Source: Chrysopogon serrulatus
Taxonomy: Eukaryota > Streptophyta > Magnoliopsida > Poales > Poaceae
Direction of reading: 5' to 3'
Length of the DNA: 64,000 nt
Assembly (NCBI GenBank): GCA_015844335.1
Contig: JADLZL010002128.1
Coordinates: forward strand, 186,001 to 250,000
Both the position numbers and the translations under genes were made by a program. This document shows, one piece after another, positions 1 to 10,383 of the stretch. Below the pieces are notes generated by a model. That model worked only from the letters and a program-made list of their open reading frames with translations, did no database searches and had not been told where the DNA came from. Within the stretch, counting starts at the first letter, position 1. Each line of letters opens with the position of its first letter.

Positions 1-823
1 CAAAATGCTCACGCGCCTTCAAAGGTTGTACTCGGCGACGGAGATAACCTGCCACAATAGCAAAACCGGACAAGCCATTCTGCTTCAAGTACCTAATCCT
101 ATTGAAGAGAGGTTCGAGAAGGGACAACTCGGCAGAAGTAAGCTGCTCCTTTTCCCACCGATCATTAACAACAGGCGAGACCCCCGAGTAGGTATGGAGA
201 GCCGGAGCACCAGCACCTCCATCAAGATTTCCAGCATAAAACCACTCGGACCGCCAATCCCTCACAGAATCAACAAGGTCATAATCAAAGAAGTGGCTCG
301 ACTTACGCCCCTGCCGGAATTGAATCCCACATCCACCAAGGGTGTGGCGGGATTCATGGCGAGGCTGCGGCTTTAGGCGAAAAAGAAAACGGAACAGATT
401 CAAGGAGGGGGGAATACCAAGGAAAGTCTCACAAAAATGAACAAAAACAGAAAGATGAAGAACCCCGTTCGGAATAAGATCATGAAGAGAGATGGAAAAG
501 AAGCGAAGAAAACGATGAAGGAAGGAACAAGCTGGTAAACAGAGCCCAGCACGAATAAAGGAAACAAAAAGAACAATTTCCCCTGGGCGAGGAACAGGAA
601 CACGATGCTCATCAGGAGCAACCCAACCGGAGAACTCCTTGTGCTAGATCATACCCAAGTCCTGGAGCTCAATCAAATCCTTCTCCTGAGTACTCGGGGG
701 AGGGAAATTCTTCGCGATGGCCTTCATAGCAGCAAACTCGAGATTCAGCTGCTCGTCGACCTCCTCCTCGAGAACTGGCTTCTCAACTACCGACTTCTTG
801 GAAGCCACCTTCTTTCTTCCCAT
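1..823 (-). pseudogene. Antisense extra ORF with Transposase_28-like ('putative gypsy type transposon') domain
   Basis: A minus-strand frame starts at the ATG complement 821-823 with a basic start (MGRKKVASKK) followed by an acidic stretch. It stays open to the left edge except for one TAG at 644-646 after DLGMI, probably an old CAG codon. Downstream of the stop the frame holds family-typical blocks (GIPPSLNLFRFLF, EWFYAGNLDGG, GVSPVVNDRWEKEQL, SRRIRYLKQNGLSGF). These match the plant 'putative gypsy type transposon' domain, which is common in grass retrotransposons and is usually read antisense to pol. No biochemical role is established. At least 270 codons are visible and the C-terminus is outside the window. 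The single in-frame stop suggests recent loss, or a reading error. Confidence 0.7.
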
Positions 824-959
824 ACAACAGATCAAGCACTCAAACAAAGAGGAGGATGCACGGCGGCAATGCAAGAGCAAAGATTTGAGGATTTTTTCTA
901 CGGCGCTAGGGTTTCAGGAAGCAAAGGCAAGGTGCAGAAGAACAGTAACCGCAGCTAAT

Positions 960-2254
960 TTATAGACCGGTCCTAAAAGGCCCACTTAAGGGGCAACGGT
1001 AAAAAGACCAACGGATACAAGGCGCAATAACAGGAAAGGCCCAGTAAACCCTTAAATCACGGGATAACGGTCCTTATCCCGTTACCCACCAACGGTAAAA
1101 TATTATGCCGTTACAAGGAAGGACAGCTTTGCCAAAATTACCATAACAAGTCAACACAAAAGAAGACGGCCACAAACAACATCACTTGAAGGAAGTCAGA
1201 CAACTTCTGAGCCAAAACAAGCCCGCTCAGATACAGACAGTCTTATTATCAATCAAGAACAAGTCGGCACGAAGGTAGACAACCAGTATCCCAAGATAAA
1301 ACAACTCGGATCATTACAGAGGCACATATTCCTTCATCAAATTTTACAAGATACAAGGATACAAGTCTCACAAGACCCATCGAATTCAGAAAGAACATCA
1401 AAGCAACGGTTACAAGGAACCCTGTAGAATTTGGCCATAGAAGAAAATTACGTGAAAAATCTACAAGGAACCCCGTGGAATTCTGCCATAGAAGATAAGT
1501 ACGCAGAATCCAAGACCGCCCCGTTGTGAACCAGGACTACCTCGAGGAGGCGAATGAGCCGAGCAGATCCAAAGCAACCTAGATACACCAACACAATGTA
1601 CCCAAGATCGCCAAAAGGAGCACTGACAGATCAAGCATCACATCGGGCCTCTCCAAAAACAAGTCGGATCGAACCCCATGTGAACAAGAAAGCTCTAGCT
1701 GTGCGTCGGGCGGTGGCTGATCTGCACCGCACAGCTAGAAGACTGTGCGGCTCGGCAACCCTCCAACGCAACGCATAGCCCTGGCAGAGTGGAAAAGAGG
1801 TACTAAGAGTGCAAAATGACACAGCATAAGGCACATCTCAAGACTTCTTCTACCCGCCAGAACGAGCCTCCAATCACAATGCTACTCCGGGATTAGTCTG
1901 CTTCCAATCCCTATCTCAAGAATTCTTCTACCCACTAAGAAGACCATACTGGAAGAACAAGAATGAAGCCCGGGGGCTGTTCAACCTCACAAACTATCAT
2001 TATCACAAGAATAGGAAGAAGCATACCGCAAGACTATGAAAGCAACCGAGAGAGAGGTACAATTTATAGGCCAAAGATCGGTGTACATAGACCAAGTTCA
2101 CCAAGACAAGGAGACAATGACAAGGACAATGAAGGAAGACAGTAAAGAGAGCAGCAAAGGAGCATATTCCAGGCATATCCCAGCACAGTAAAAGACTTTA
2201 CAACGCCAGCTGCCAACGCCCAGCCATAAAAGCAGACATAAAGAGCAGTAAAAG
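960..2254 (+). other. Non-coding spacer of the retrotransposon
   Basis: About 1.3 kb between the antisense ORF and the tandem repeat block. It is purine-rich on the plus strand, with many short repeats around AAGGAACCC(T/C)GT(A/G)GAATT (near 1418 and 1467). No convincing ORF was found; the small open frames here lack domain similarity. Its position fits the long 3' untranslated region typical of Tat-lineage elements. Confidence 0.5.
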
Positions 2255-2465
2255 CAAGTCACGAACCCTTATCCGTTTCCTACACGGAAGAACTCGGAAA
2301 AAGCCCGGGGGCTGCAGCCGAGGTCAAGTCATGAGCCCTTATCCGTTTCCTACACGGAAGAACTCGGGAAAAGCTCGGGGGCTGCAGCCGAGATCAAAAC
2401 ACAAACCTTTGTCCAAAAACCTGCACGGAAGAACTCGCAAAAACCTCGGGGGCTGCAGCTAAGGA
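2255..2465 (+). repeat. Three tandem copies of a ~70-bp unit
   Basis: Units begin near 2255, 2325 and 2396 with a period of about 70 bp. Each carries a CCTTATCC-like segment, (C/T)ACACGGAAGAACTCG and then (C/T)CGGGGGCTGCAG. The third copy is the most diverged. The CTCGGGGGCT core recurs as single copies at 2527, 2608 and 2734, the last one abutting the LTR. Confidence 0.8.
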
Positions 2466-2743
2466 TACCAGATAGGCTAAAGCCATCGCCCGACTTCTTT
2501 TTTGACAAAAACAACTCAGACGAAGGCTCGGGGGCTACAGGGTATACACCCTCAACTTTTTCTTTTCTTAAAGACCCTCTAGCTACCTATAAATAAGTAG
2601 CAAGAGGCTCGGGGGCTACACTCAATGAGTGCACCTACGGCGCACAGCATAAAGGAGAAAGAAACCTTCAGCTAAGATCACTTCAAAGCATCACTCCAGA
2701 AGCAAGGCGCTCCCCGAGTTCTACTTCGAAATGCTCGGGGGCT

Positions 2744-3172
2744 TGTCGATACGGGACGTACCCGAGTACTCACCAGCACGGCTCACGTCAGGACAAGGGC
2801 AAGAAGGCCAGATCCGAGTAGATTACGGATCTACCTAGTTAGACAGATAGAAAGTAACCTCTGTAATAAGAGCAGGACACTTCCTACAAGTCCGACTAGG
2901 ATTAGAAACCATAGCTCTGGCTCTCTTCCTCTTATAAAAGAGAGCCAGAGCACCCTCTTTTGGGACAGACGAACAATACGCAATCACAATCATCAATCCA
3001 ACGCAAAAGGCCAAGGCCGACTGGAGTAGAGCTTTTACTCGACGACGAGGGCTCGAACCAGGATAAACCGTGTGTCTCTTGCGTGAAACCGCCGAGTTCT
3101 AGTTGTTCGCCGAGATCCGAATCAACTGCTGCGGGAACCCCGTGGCAGGCTATCGGTGGTCAAACACCGACA
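2744..3172 (+). repeat. 3' LTR (429 bp) of the Ty3/gypsy element
   Basis: The LTR begins TGTCGATACGGG and ends CAAACACCGACA, giving TGTCG/CGACA terminal inverted repeats. A TATA box (TATAAAAG, 2933-2940) follows a CT-rich stretch and fits a plus-strand U3 promoter. The polypurine-like tract CTCGGGGGCT lies directly before it at 2734-2743. The flank at 3173-3177 (GATGG) would be the target duplication, but its partner is outside the window. Confidence 0.8.
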
Positions 3173-6100
3173 GATGGATGATCTATAAAAAAAGACCTCT
3201 ACCTGAACTGGTTAAAATCATCGAGGTCAATTACACCATCAACTCCTAAAGCTTGTTACTTTCTAGGGAGAATTACATGCTTGGTCTTGTCGGTAGTTTT
3301 CTTCACTTCCTTAGGAAGGATCTGTTCAGTATAGAAGATCTATGCAGCACCTTTAGCAAGGATCTATGGGTCATCTTTGTAACCTACTTTACTTAGATCA
3401 AGAACTCTTAGCCTATAGTTATCCACTGTGGCATGTTTGTCTTCAATCCATTGGCATCGAAACACAGGAGTCCAAAATGAAGCATAGTCTAGTTCCCATA
3501 TGTTCTCAATAAAGCCAAAGTATGTAGTAATTTCATCATTATCATCTATGGCCTCACACCGAACACCACTATTTTGTGCCATACTCTTTTTGTCCCTGGA
3601 ATTGGTATAAAATATGAAACCACTAATGTCATAGGTGTGCCATGTTATGACCTGGCACGATGGTCCAGCTGCCAACTTCTTGACTATTTGTTGCTCAATT
3701 ATTTCTCCATTACCCAATCCTCTGTTTGCCCATGGTTATGATTGTGTAGCTCATGCATGTGTTGCTCGATCAAAGGCTCCATTATCGAGAGCCGATGTTG
3801 GATGCTATGATGCGCCTTGAGGACAAATATGATAGTCTGACGGGATGAATTATTTCTGTCCCATCCTCCCACTTCCATATAATCTGCCCTCATGTCGAGA
3901 CGGAGGCAAACCAATTGCAATCTGATCTTTTAGGCAATCATTGCAGAATGGACCTTCGGACTCAATGGCCTCATCGGTAGTGTATCCCTCTATCATAGAT
4001 GCCTCAGGACAAGCACAAGTGGATACATAGCCATTCAGTATTGACATGAAATGCTCATATGTCCACATCCCATGCAAATGCATGGGACCCAATGCCTCTA
4101 TTTGCGGCACCAAATGCACCACAAGGTGTACCATTATATCAAAGAATGATGGTGAAAAACACATCTCAAGCTGTGACACTGTCTCCACTGTGAATTCCTA
4201 AAGAGACTCTAACTCCTCATGGTCAATAATCTTCTGTGATATCTCGTTAAAAATGAAGCACAACCTTGTGATTGCTATCTTTAGTAACACTGGATTTATG
4301 GCTCTGATGGCAATAGAAAGGAAAGTTGTCAGCATGACATAGCAATCATGTGAGTTATTTTTAGTGAGTGTAAGGTCTTTCATTGACACAATGCTCCCAA
4401 AGTTGGAGCAGAATCCCATTGTAACTTTCAAACTCTTTAACCACATGCACATCGCATGTTTCTCATCCGTGCTCAGGTTGTAGCTTGCTGCCGGGAGGTG
4501 GTACTTCCCATTTTCTAGAAGAACAAGGTGAAGTTTGGGTTTTATCTTTAAATTTACCATGTCCTGACGTGAACTCATTCCTTCCTTCGTCTTACCCTTT
4601 ATGTCTAGCAATTTACCAATTATGCTTTCAAACACATTCTTCTGAATGTGCATACCATCGACTACATGCCGTATGTCAAACTCTTTCCAATATGGAAAAT
4701 ACTTGAAGAAAGTTGACATCTTCTTGAATGTAGCCCCAGCAGTTGGCTTCATGTTCTTTCTTACTTTTCTTCTTTTGTCTTTTTCTCGAAAACAAACTTG
4801 ATGTTTTTAACTATCTCAATAACTATTTGACCTTTACTATTACCTGATAGAGCAATGGACTTTACTTCATCCTTATTGTCGAAGTACCTATCCATCTTTT
4901 GCAAGTGGTACCTATGTCCTTTCAATAAGAAACACATATGCCTCATCTACACTAGCTTATTGTATGCACCGAGGGACACATAAAAGGTTTCATCCAGGCA
5001 TACTGCACAACTGACCTTGCCCTTGAACTGGCCTGACAATACAAAGAGAGCAGGGTAATCGTTGATCGTTATAAAAATAATTGCTCTCAGCGTGAACGAC
5101 TCTTTCCGGTATTCGTCCAACATATCAACACCTGTTTCCCATAATATTTTCATTTCCTCTATTAAGGGCTTCAAGTCTACATCCATGTCAACACCATGTT
5201 GTTGCGGTCTAGAAATAAGAACATTTAGCAAAAAGTATTTTCGCTTTTGCAACAAGTGTGGAGGGAGGTTGTAGATTGTGAGGATCACCAGCCAGGTGCT
5301 GTGCTTGCTGCTCCTTTCAGCAAAGGGATTCATTCCGTCGATTACACAGTGCGACCTAATATTTTTTCTCCTTAGCAAATCCTAGGAGGTCATCATTGAA
5401 TTTTTGTTATTGCTTGCCATCGGCTGGATGTCAGAGCTTTCCATCTTTTTTGTACTTATCAGAAGCATGCCAGATCATAAGCTCTGCATTGTCAGGGTTT
5501 GCGAAAAATATCTCAATCGATAAACCAGCGGAAGGTACCACATCACCACAGCAGGAACCCTTCTCTGTGTGTAAAACTCTACTTCTTTGTTTTCTTTGCT
5601 ACTAGGTTTTAAACTCTATTGGGTCTTCTTTCTCTTCATCCCTTTAGAAATAGATGCAGCATTCTCTTCTTGTAGATAGTTTTTTTCGTCTTATACCGAC
5701 TTGCACCATAGTTTGGATAGTTGTCTAAATCTTTATAATCACCTCGATATAGGATACAGTGATTTCTGCACGCGTGGATCTCCTGGACACTCGTAGTAAG
5801 CGGACTGATTAGCTTCTTTACAAAGTGCGTGTTAGCAGGCACTTTGTTCTTCTTTGGAAACATATCTCCGAGAGTAGTCAATAATGCATCGAAGCTAGCA
5901 TCGGACCATCCGTATCTAGCTTTTAACACCAACAACTTAAGCACAGACCGTAATGTCATGAACTCTTTGGTACAATCCATAGTCTTATCATAAAATGGCT
6001 CTGCTGCTGCCTTCTTCAAGGCCTCCATACCTTTTATGAAGAACATTGATGGATCCGTATGACGACGCAATAGTGCAGCCATGAATTCTACGTCTTTGTC

Positions 6101-6544
6101 CTCTTCATCCACCAATTGAGTTTTGTTGTCTTCGGTTCCTCCAACGATTACGTCATCATCATCATTTGGCATAACATGTTTACTCTGCCGGAGACAATGG
6201 TGTTGTGTATCATGTACGAATAGGCATCTGTCAACAAGCATATCTGGGCTATTGACGTCGATGTTTGCAGGATTTCTAGCTATATACGGCGTAGAGCTAC
6301 CCTCTTCATGCTTTGTCCAAATCAAGTAATTCTTCATAAATCCTCGACAGATCATATGAGAAATGATTGGTTTTGTGTCATCAAAAATAACAAGATTTCT
6401 GCAATTTATGCAAGGACAATATATGTGCTTCGTCTTTGTTCTCCAAGCATAGTTTTTGGCAGCATCGATAAACCTATGTACCTCGGGTATGTATGATAGA
6501 TCTACTCTTGATAAGTTATATATCCAGAATGATCTGTCCATCAT
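3173..6544 (-). pseudogene. TNP2-type CACTA transposase, degenerate (CACTA-1)
   Basis: The transposase that cuts and pastes CACTA elements is present as broken blocks in the order 5' to 3' on the minus strand. 6544-5636 holds the N-terminal Transpos_assoc domain (MDRSFWIYNLSRVDL, CPCINCRN zinc-ligand pattern) and a linker. 5378-4198 is the TNP2 core (LTIYNLPPHLLQKRKYFLL, AIIFITINDYPALFVLSGQ). 4188-3850 is DUF4218 (SFFDIMVHLVVHLVPQIEALG) and 3720-3190 is DUF4216 (VDNYRLRVLDLSKVGYKDDP). The frame is interrupted by stops at 5616-5618, 5431-5433 and 4198-4200, all shared with CACTA-2. It also has private damage such as a TAG near 4944 and frameshifts near 5640 and 4757. The last codons are lost at the retrotransposon junction (3173). 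It cannot encode an active protein. Confidence 0.85.
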
Positions 6545-7421
6545 TACTGTTAAAAGTATAATGAATTTATTGTTATCACAAAAAGCAAATATTAATGCCC
6601 AAGTGATATTAATTAACTAACCTTTTATGATCAAAGCAAACTCCTTCAAAGAAATGTAGATGAAAACCTCTCACTTGTATATTTCTCAACTAGTACACCT
6701 CGAGGCTAAGTTTTCTAAAAGTAAAAAAAAAAATCATATAAAGTATAATTTTGCATAGTCATAAAACCCTATTATCAAGTAACCTCATTCAAAAGAACCC
6801 AAAATAATTAATTAAACGCTACTCCTTCTCATAAACTAACAAAAAACCTTACTAATTAGTTGAACAAACCCTACTAATTAATTCAACCCTACACCCTGCG
6901 TATTAATTAAACCATACTTATATTTTGTTACCTAAAACAAAACATCTTAATTAATTAAACCATCATAATTAAAAATTACTGTACTAATTAATTCTACCAT
7001 ACTAATGAATCAAAACTCACTAATTAATTCAACTCTACTAATAAATTAAAACCTACTAATTAAATATAATCTTTTCTACTTAGTTAAATCTATTAATTAA
7101 TTAAACTCTACCAATTATTTAAACAAAATTACTTAATTAAACCTTACTAATTAAGACCTCAATTCAAAAACTAAAAAAAACATCATACATTTAAACAAAA
7201 CTACTTAATTAAACCTTACTAATTAAGACCTCAATTTCATAAACTAAAAAAAACCATCATACTCTCTCTAGATAAACAAGCTAGTCATGAAATATTTACA
7301 TATATAATGGATAAACTAAGTTGAGTAGCAATCATTTGGAAAGAGATAGGAGAGACACCATCTAACCATATTAAGTAGAATTATTTATCATTTAAAGAGA
7401 TAAATAACAAACCCTAACCAT

Positions 7422-7458
<37 letters not shown>

Positions 7459-7689
7459 GCACACATGATGAAACCCTAGATCTAAAAAGTGGCTAAAATT
7501 GAGATAGAATGGTTAAAAAGTGGCAAAAGAGACACAAACTAACCTCTAAGCAACCTCCTTCGAAGAAATGATGATCAAAACCTCCCCCTTGTTGTATCTT
7601 ATCAAATCTGGACCTCCAAAATCGCCTCCAATGGAAGGTGCATGTGGGCTACAGTTCTAGTCAGGGAGGGAAGAAGGGATATATAGAGC
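6545..7689 (-). other. AT-rich leader/intron region of CACTA-1
   Basis: Upstream of the transposase start lies about 1.1 kb of AT-rich sequence with many TTAATTAA and ACTAATTAA repeats (6840-7250) and a CT microsatellite. No ORF is supported. CACTA-2 has a comparable AT-rich stretch (about 16000-16700) before its transposase, so this is probably the conserved 5' UTR or intron of the family. Confidence 0.5.
7424..7456. repeat. (CT)n microsatellite
   Basis: An uninterrupted CT dinucleotide run of about 16 units lies inside the CACTA-1 leader. CT runs are frequent in plant 5' leaders; here it is simply a simple repeat. Confidence 0.95.
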
Positions 7690-8037
7690 AGGATCACTAC
7701 AGGCAGTTCACTTAAAGAACCGCTAGTGTAAAACAATTAACAATGATGGTTCACTTAGAGAACCACCAGTGTAAATTGTGTCATTTACACTAGCGGTACA
7801 CATTTACACGGGCGGTCCCTTAAGTGAACCGCCTGTGTAAGCGGTTCATTGAGTGAACCGCCGGTGTAAATGCACATTTACATGGGCGGTCCCTTAAGTG
7901 AACCACCAGTGTAAATACTTTTTACACAGGTGGTACTATAGGTGGGACCTGCATGTTGATTTCTAGTGGCGTATTATAACTAAAACCGCCCATAGAAATG
8001 ATTCCGCACTGTCAACGAAATGATCTGTGTATTATTC
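7690..8037. repeat. Subterminal repeats of CACTA-1
   Basis: Short repeats of the type GGCGGT(T/C)..(A/C)TTAAGTGAACCGCC occur in both orientations, at about 7696-7730, 7748-7775, 7790-7870 and 7880-7930. Each can fold as a small hairpin. These arrays are the usual transposase accessory-binding regions of CACTA elements. The outermost part matches the left end of CACTA-2. Confidence 0.8.
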
Positions 8038-8474
8038 TTGGTATATATAGATATGATAACCGCATGAATATGTTTTCTTTTTTTTTATAATTTGATTAGT
8101 TAAACCACCTTGCATATACTAAATTCAAAAATAGGTGTTCTCACATGTCATGTTATTTTGTGAAGATAATGTTTAATTTGTTAAATTTATATGGCAACAT
8201 TTATGAATAAAATATGATTAGCCTTAACTTCATTTTTGAAGAAAAATATAAATTGACTAATCTGAATTATTGATATTCATATGATTTTTCTTAATTAAAA
8301 TAAATTAAGCCTGTAGTTGTTGTTTCTTCTCTTTTATAATAAAAAATCTTTCATTAGTCATTTGTACGTTTTTGCTGTTAGTATATCTTGTTTCCGTGAC
8401 CGTATCTATGAGCCCTTTTTGCACATTGTATTCATGCCTTTTGCTTTGATTGGTGTATTGTTCTTAATAGCCGC
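8038..8474. other. AT-rich spacer, nothing recognised
   Basis: About 440 bp of AT-rich sequence between the decayed CACTA-1 end and the LTR fragment. The open frame starting near 8317 runs into the LTR and has no recognisable similarity. No TIR, RNA gene or coding signal was found. Confidence 0.4.
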
Positions 8475-9161
8475 GAGCAGAAAGAGGAAGACGATGATGG
8501 CGCTGACAGAAAAGGGATAGCAGCTCTAGGTGGCTGGCTGCTGGGTGCCATAGACAGCATCTCTGTCCTTTCTCTGCTCAGCTGAAGGGGCAGGCCCCTG
8601 AGTCGGCGTGTTTCCCTGGCATGCGCGCTCGCATTCGAGCAGGCATCCCACTGTGGCACCATGGTGGGCTGAGGCCCACTCGCTTCTCATGGTATGTAGA
8701 GGGGAGGCAGCCGGGTCAGGGAGCTCGGCTGGGCGTGACTTGGCCGATGGGCTGCGGTGTCAAGCGGGCCTGAGAGAGAGGGGTGACCGGATGGGCCAGA
8801 AAAAAGAAGGTGACGGGCCAATGGGGAGGACAAGAAAAGGATGGCGCAGGGAGTTTTGGCCCAAGGAAGCAAGGAGCTTTTCCCTATTTTGCTATAGGTT
8901 TTAAAGGAGAAGGGGGCTACCTCCCAACACAATGGAAATCCAAAGCACACATGCATGATATACTATTTATGGATGCACTAATTTATTTGTAAAGACCCTT
9001 TAAAGGAGATGAGAGAGAATTGAGGTTTGGATTTTAAAATTAGGGATAAAAGGGCAAACATTTGACTTGAGTTTAACCTAAAATCTACATGCAACATGCA
9101 ATCATGCAAAATTTTTAAAATGTTAGGATTTTTAGAGTTCACAAAAACCTGGGATGTCACA
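8475..9161 (-). repeat. LTR Z: first ~690 bp of a chromovirus-type LTR, truncated
   Basis: On the minus strand it starts TGTGACATCCCAGG at 9161, the typical start of the long Tekay-like LTRs seen elsewhere in this window (TGTAACATTCCG at 32762, TGTAACACCCTCGG at 57838). It runs through an AT-rich opening that shares CATTTGAC(T/C)T(A/G)A and TACATGCAACA motifs with LTR Y, then into a GC-rich GGCCCA-containing part near 8870-8490. The rest of the LTR is missing. Open frames in the GC-rich part are not genes. Confidence 0.6.
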
Positions 9162-9604
9162 TTGGATCACCCACATGGGCCCCAGCAGCTGCGGGCGCGA
9201 GCCGGAGGGGATGGGGCAGGGAAGGGGAGAGCAACGGGGAGATACAAAAGTAGAGTGCACCTGTGGGAGAAGCTCGCCGCTGGTAGCCGTACCGCTGGGA
9301 ACTGCGCTGCCGAAACCCTAACTCGCGCTAGAGAAACCAGACTCGACTCATCTCATCCCCAAGACGCTAGTTCGAACGATTGAAAGGAGGAAACCTTATC
9401 AGGGGCCATTGCTATCTTTTCGTCAAGGAGCTTTTTCTTTTTTATTTATTTTTTCCATTTATAATCCCCCTATTCCAAATGGTGTTACAGAATAAGGACA
9501 AACGGCTACTTCGTTTGAAAATAATGAGGGCAAAATCAGAAAGTTAAAAAAATAAAATCGCCATTATTGAGCTTTAGAGTAGGGGAGGAAACACCAAATT
9601 CCTA
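9162..9604. other. Unassigned GC-rich to AT-rich spacer
   Basis: 9170-9390 is GC-rich and contains AAACCCTAACTCGCGC, which resembles a leader. The 95-codon plus-strand frame here has no recognisable domain. 9400-9604 is AT-rich. It may be a decayed gene leader or part of an older element; nothing decisive is visible. Confidence 0.3.
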
Positions 9605-9743
9605 AATAGTAAATGTGTTATCGTCTGTTCTGCATAAATGTTTACATATCGTGCTACATGTCTAGTAACATCCGTCTCCACTATATCTTGTAAACAACTG
9701 TAAGCTCTCCCCACCAAACCACTAAACAATTACATGTTTGTTT

Positions 9744-9756
9744 CCTATATATGCAA
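9744..9756 (+). promoter_or_regulatory. TATA box before micro-ORF A
   Basis: CCTATATATGCA lies about 65 bp before the ATG at 9815. The paralogous copy has CCTATATAATATAG at 15181-15194, about 75 bp before its ATG, so a TATA-like element is kept at the same place in both duplicates. Confidence 0.45.
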
Positions 9757-9814
9757 CAGTACACACGACTTAGAACATAAGGTTGCCAAGCACCACCTCT
9801 GACCTCTTAGCATA

Positions 9815-9943
9815 ATGAAGATGCGTGGGAGAGGAGAGATTCTACTCTTGATGATAGTGAGTTTTTCTCCAACCACCGCCAGTGATGGGGAAATTTCCGA
9901 CATGTACTGGCACGCAGAAGAGAGAGATTCTGGCGCAATGTAG
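9815..9943 (+). CDS. Small putatively secreted peptide, copy A (42 aa)
   Basis: The ORF runs from ATG (9815) to TAG (9941-9943). It has a basic start (MKMRGRGE), a hydrophobic run (ILLLMIVSFS), a small-residue stretch that could be a signal-peptidase site, and then an acidic tail ending SDMYWHAEERDSGAM. The paralogue at 15270 has the same ends (MRGRGEILL and SDMY.HAEERDS..M) although the middle differs by indels that add up to 6 bases, so the frame is restored in both. I do not recognise the family and assign no function. It may be a true micropeptide gene, the first exon of a longer gene, or a decayed relic; no Cys-rich second exon was seen downstream. Confidence 0.4.
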   Translation: MKMRGRGEILLLMIVSFSPTTASDGEISDMYWHAEERDSGAM

Positions 9944-10383
9944 AAGGTTCATTTTGCACTTCGAGTCCAGCGTTTCCGTACCATGCTGCGAGGCAGTGAG
10001 AATGGTGCCAAATAAATAGGAACATGCTTTGTATCATCTCTCTACTTACAGATATTGAGAAAAGGAGATTCAACAAAAAGAGGATCCGATCTCTTCAAAA
10101 CCTCTGCAATCCTTGACGTCGTCCAGATGAGGAAAGAACTCTTTAGCTGCTGATCCATTTTATGCTAATATATATAAACCAAAGTGTTCTGTTAAGTTAA
10201 TATTAGCTTATTCTTGTTCTAACGTTCCAGGCCATGGCGTAAACTGCATCCAGAGCGACAGACAAGATCGACTGGATAGTTAATAAAACCTGTAAAATAT
10301 TTGTTGTCATATCTTATAATTCAAGAAAAAGATCAGTGCTTGATCAAGAAATCTAGTGCCAAATTTTCCCTATTGAGCTTGCA

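Larger units (their letters stand above)
1..3172 (+). mobile_element. 3' part of a Ty3/gypsy (Tat-lineage-like) LTR retrotransposon
   Basis: This is the downstream end of a large LTR retrotransposon whose gag-pol and 5' LTR lie left of the window. Seen in the sequence: an antisense ORF (823 to the left edge), a long non-coding spacer with short tandem repeats, a purine-rich CTCGGGGGCT tract ending at 2743, and an LTR from 2744 to 3172 with TG...CA ends. The LTR TATA box is on the plus strand, which fixes the orientation. It is known that Tat-lineage elements (Grande, RIRE2, Retand) carry an extra ORF between pol and the 3' LTR, often antisense, so the lineage is an inference from this layout. 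The LTR abuts CACTA-1 coding sequence at 3173, so this element inserted into CACTA-1. Confidence 0.8.
3173..8037 (-). mobile_element. CACTA-1: En/Spm transposon, cut by the retrotransposon at its left side
   Basis: A minus-strand CACTA element carries a broken TNP2 transposase (3173-6544), an AT-rich leader and a subterminal repeat block (about 7690-8037). Its outer end was set by aligning it with the left end of CACTA-2: the shared order is TACACAGA, then GTTGAC, then GGCGGTTTTAGTT. This puts the end near 8037, where the terminal CACTA itself has decayed. The other end lies left of the window, beyond the inserted retrotransposon. It belongs to the same family as CACTA-2 and has the opposite orientation. 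Confidence 0.8.

Noticed and set aside
2744..3172. The LTR at 2744 as a 5' LTR of a minus-strand element led by the antisense ORF
   Set aside because: The TATA box and the polypurine-like tract directly before 2744 both fit a plus-strand 3' LTR, and no primer-binding site is seen on its minus-strand side.
7961..7970. TTTCTAGTG at 7970 as the right end of CACTA-1
   Set aside because: Sequence beyond it (GTTGAC, GGCGGTTTTAGTT in reverse) still matches the left end of CACTA-2, so the true end is near 8037 and this TAGTG is coincidental.
7690..8000. CRISPR-like spaced repeats
   Set aside because: The repeats are imperfect, inverted and of variable spacing, lie in a transposon end, and the genome is eukaryotic.
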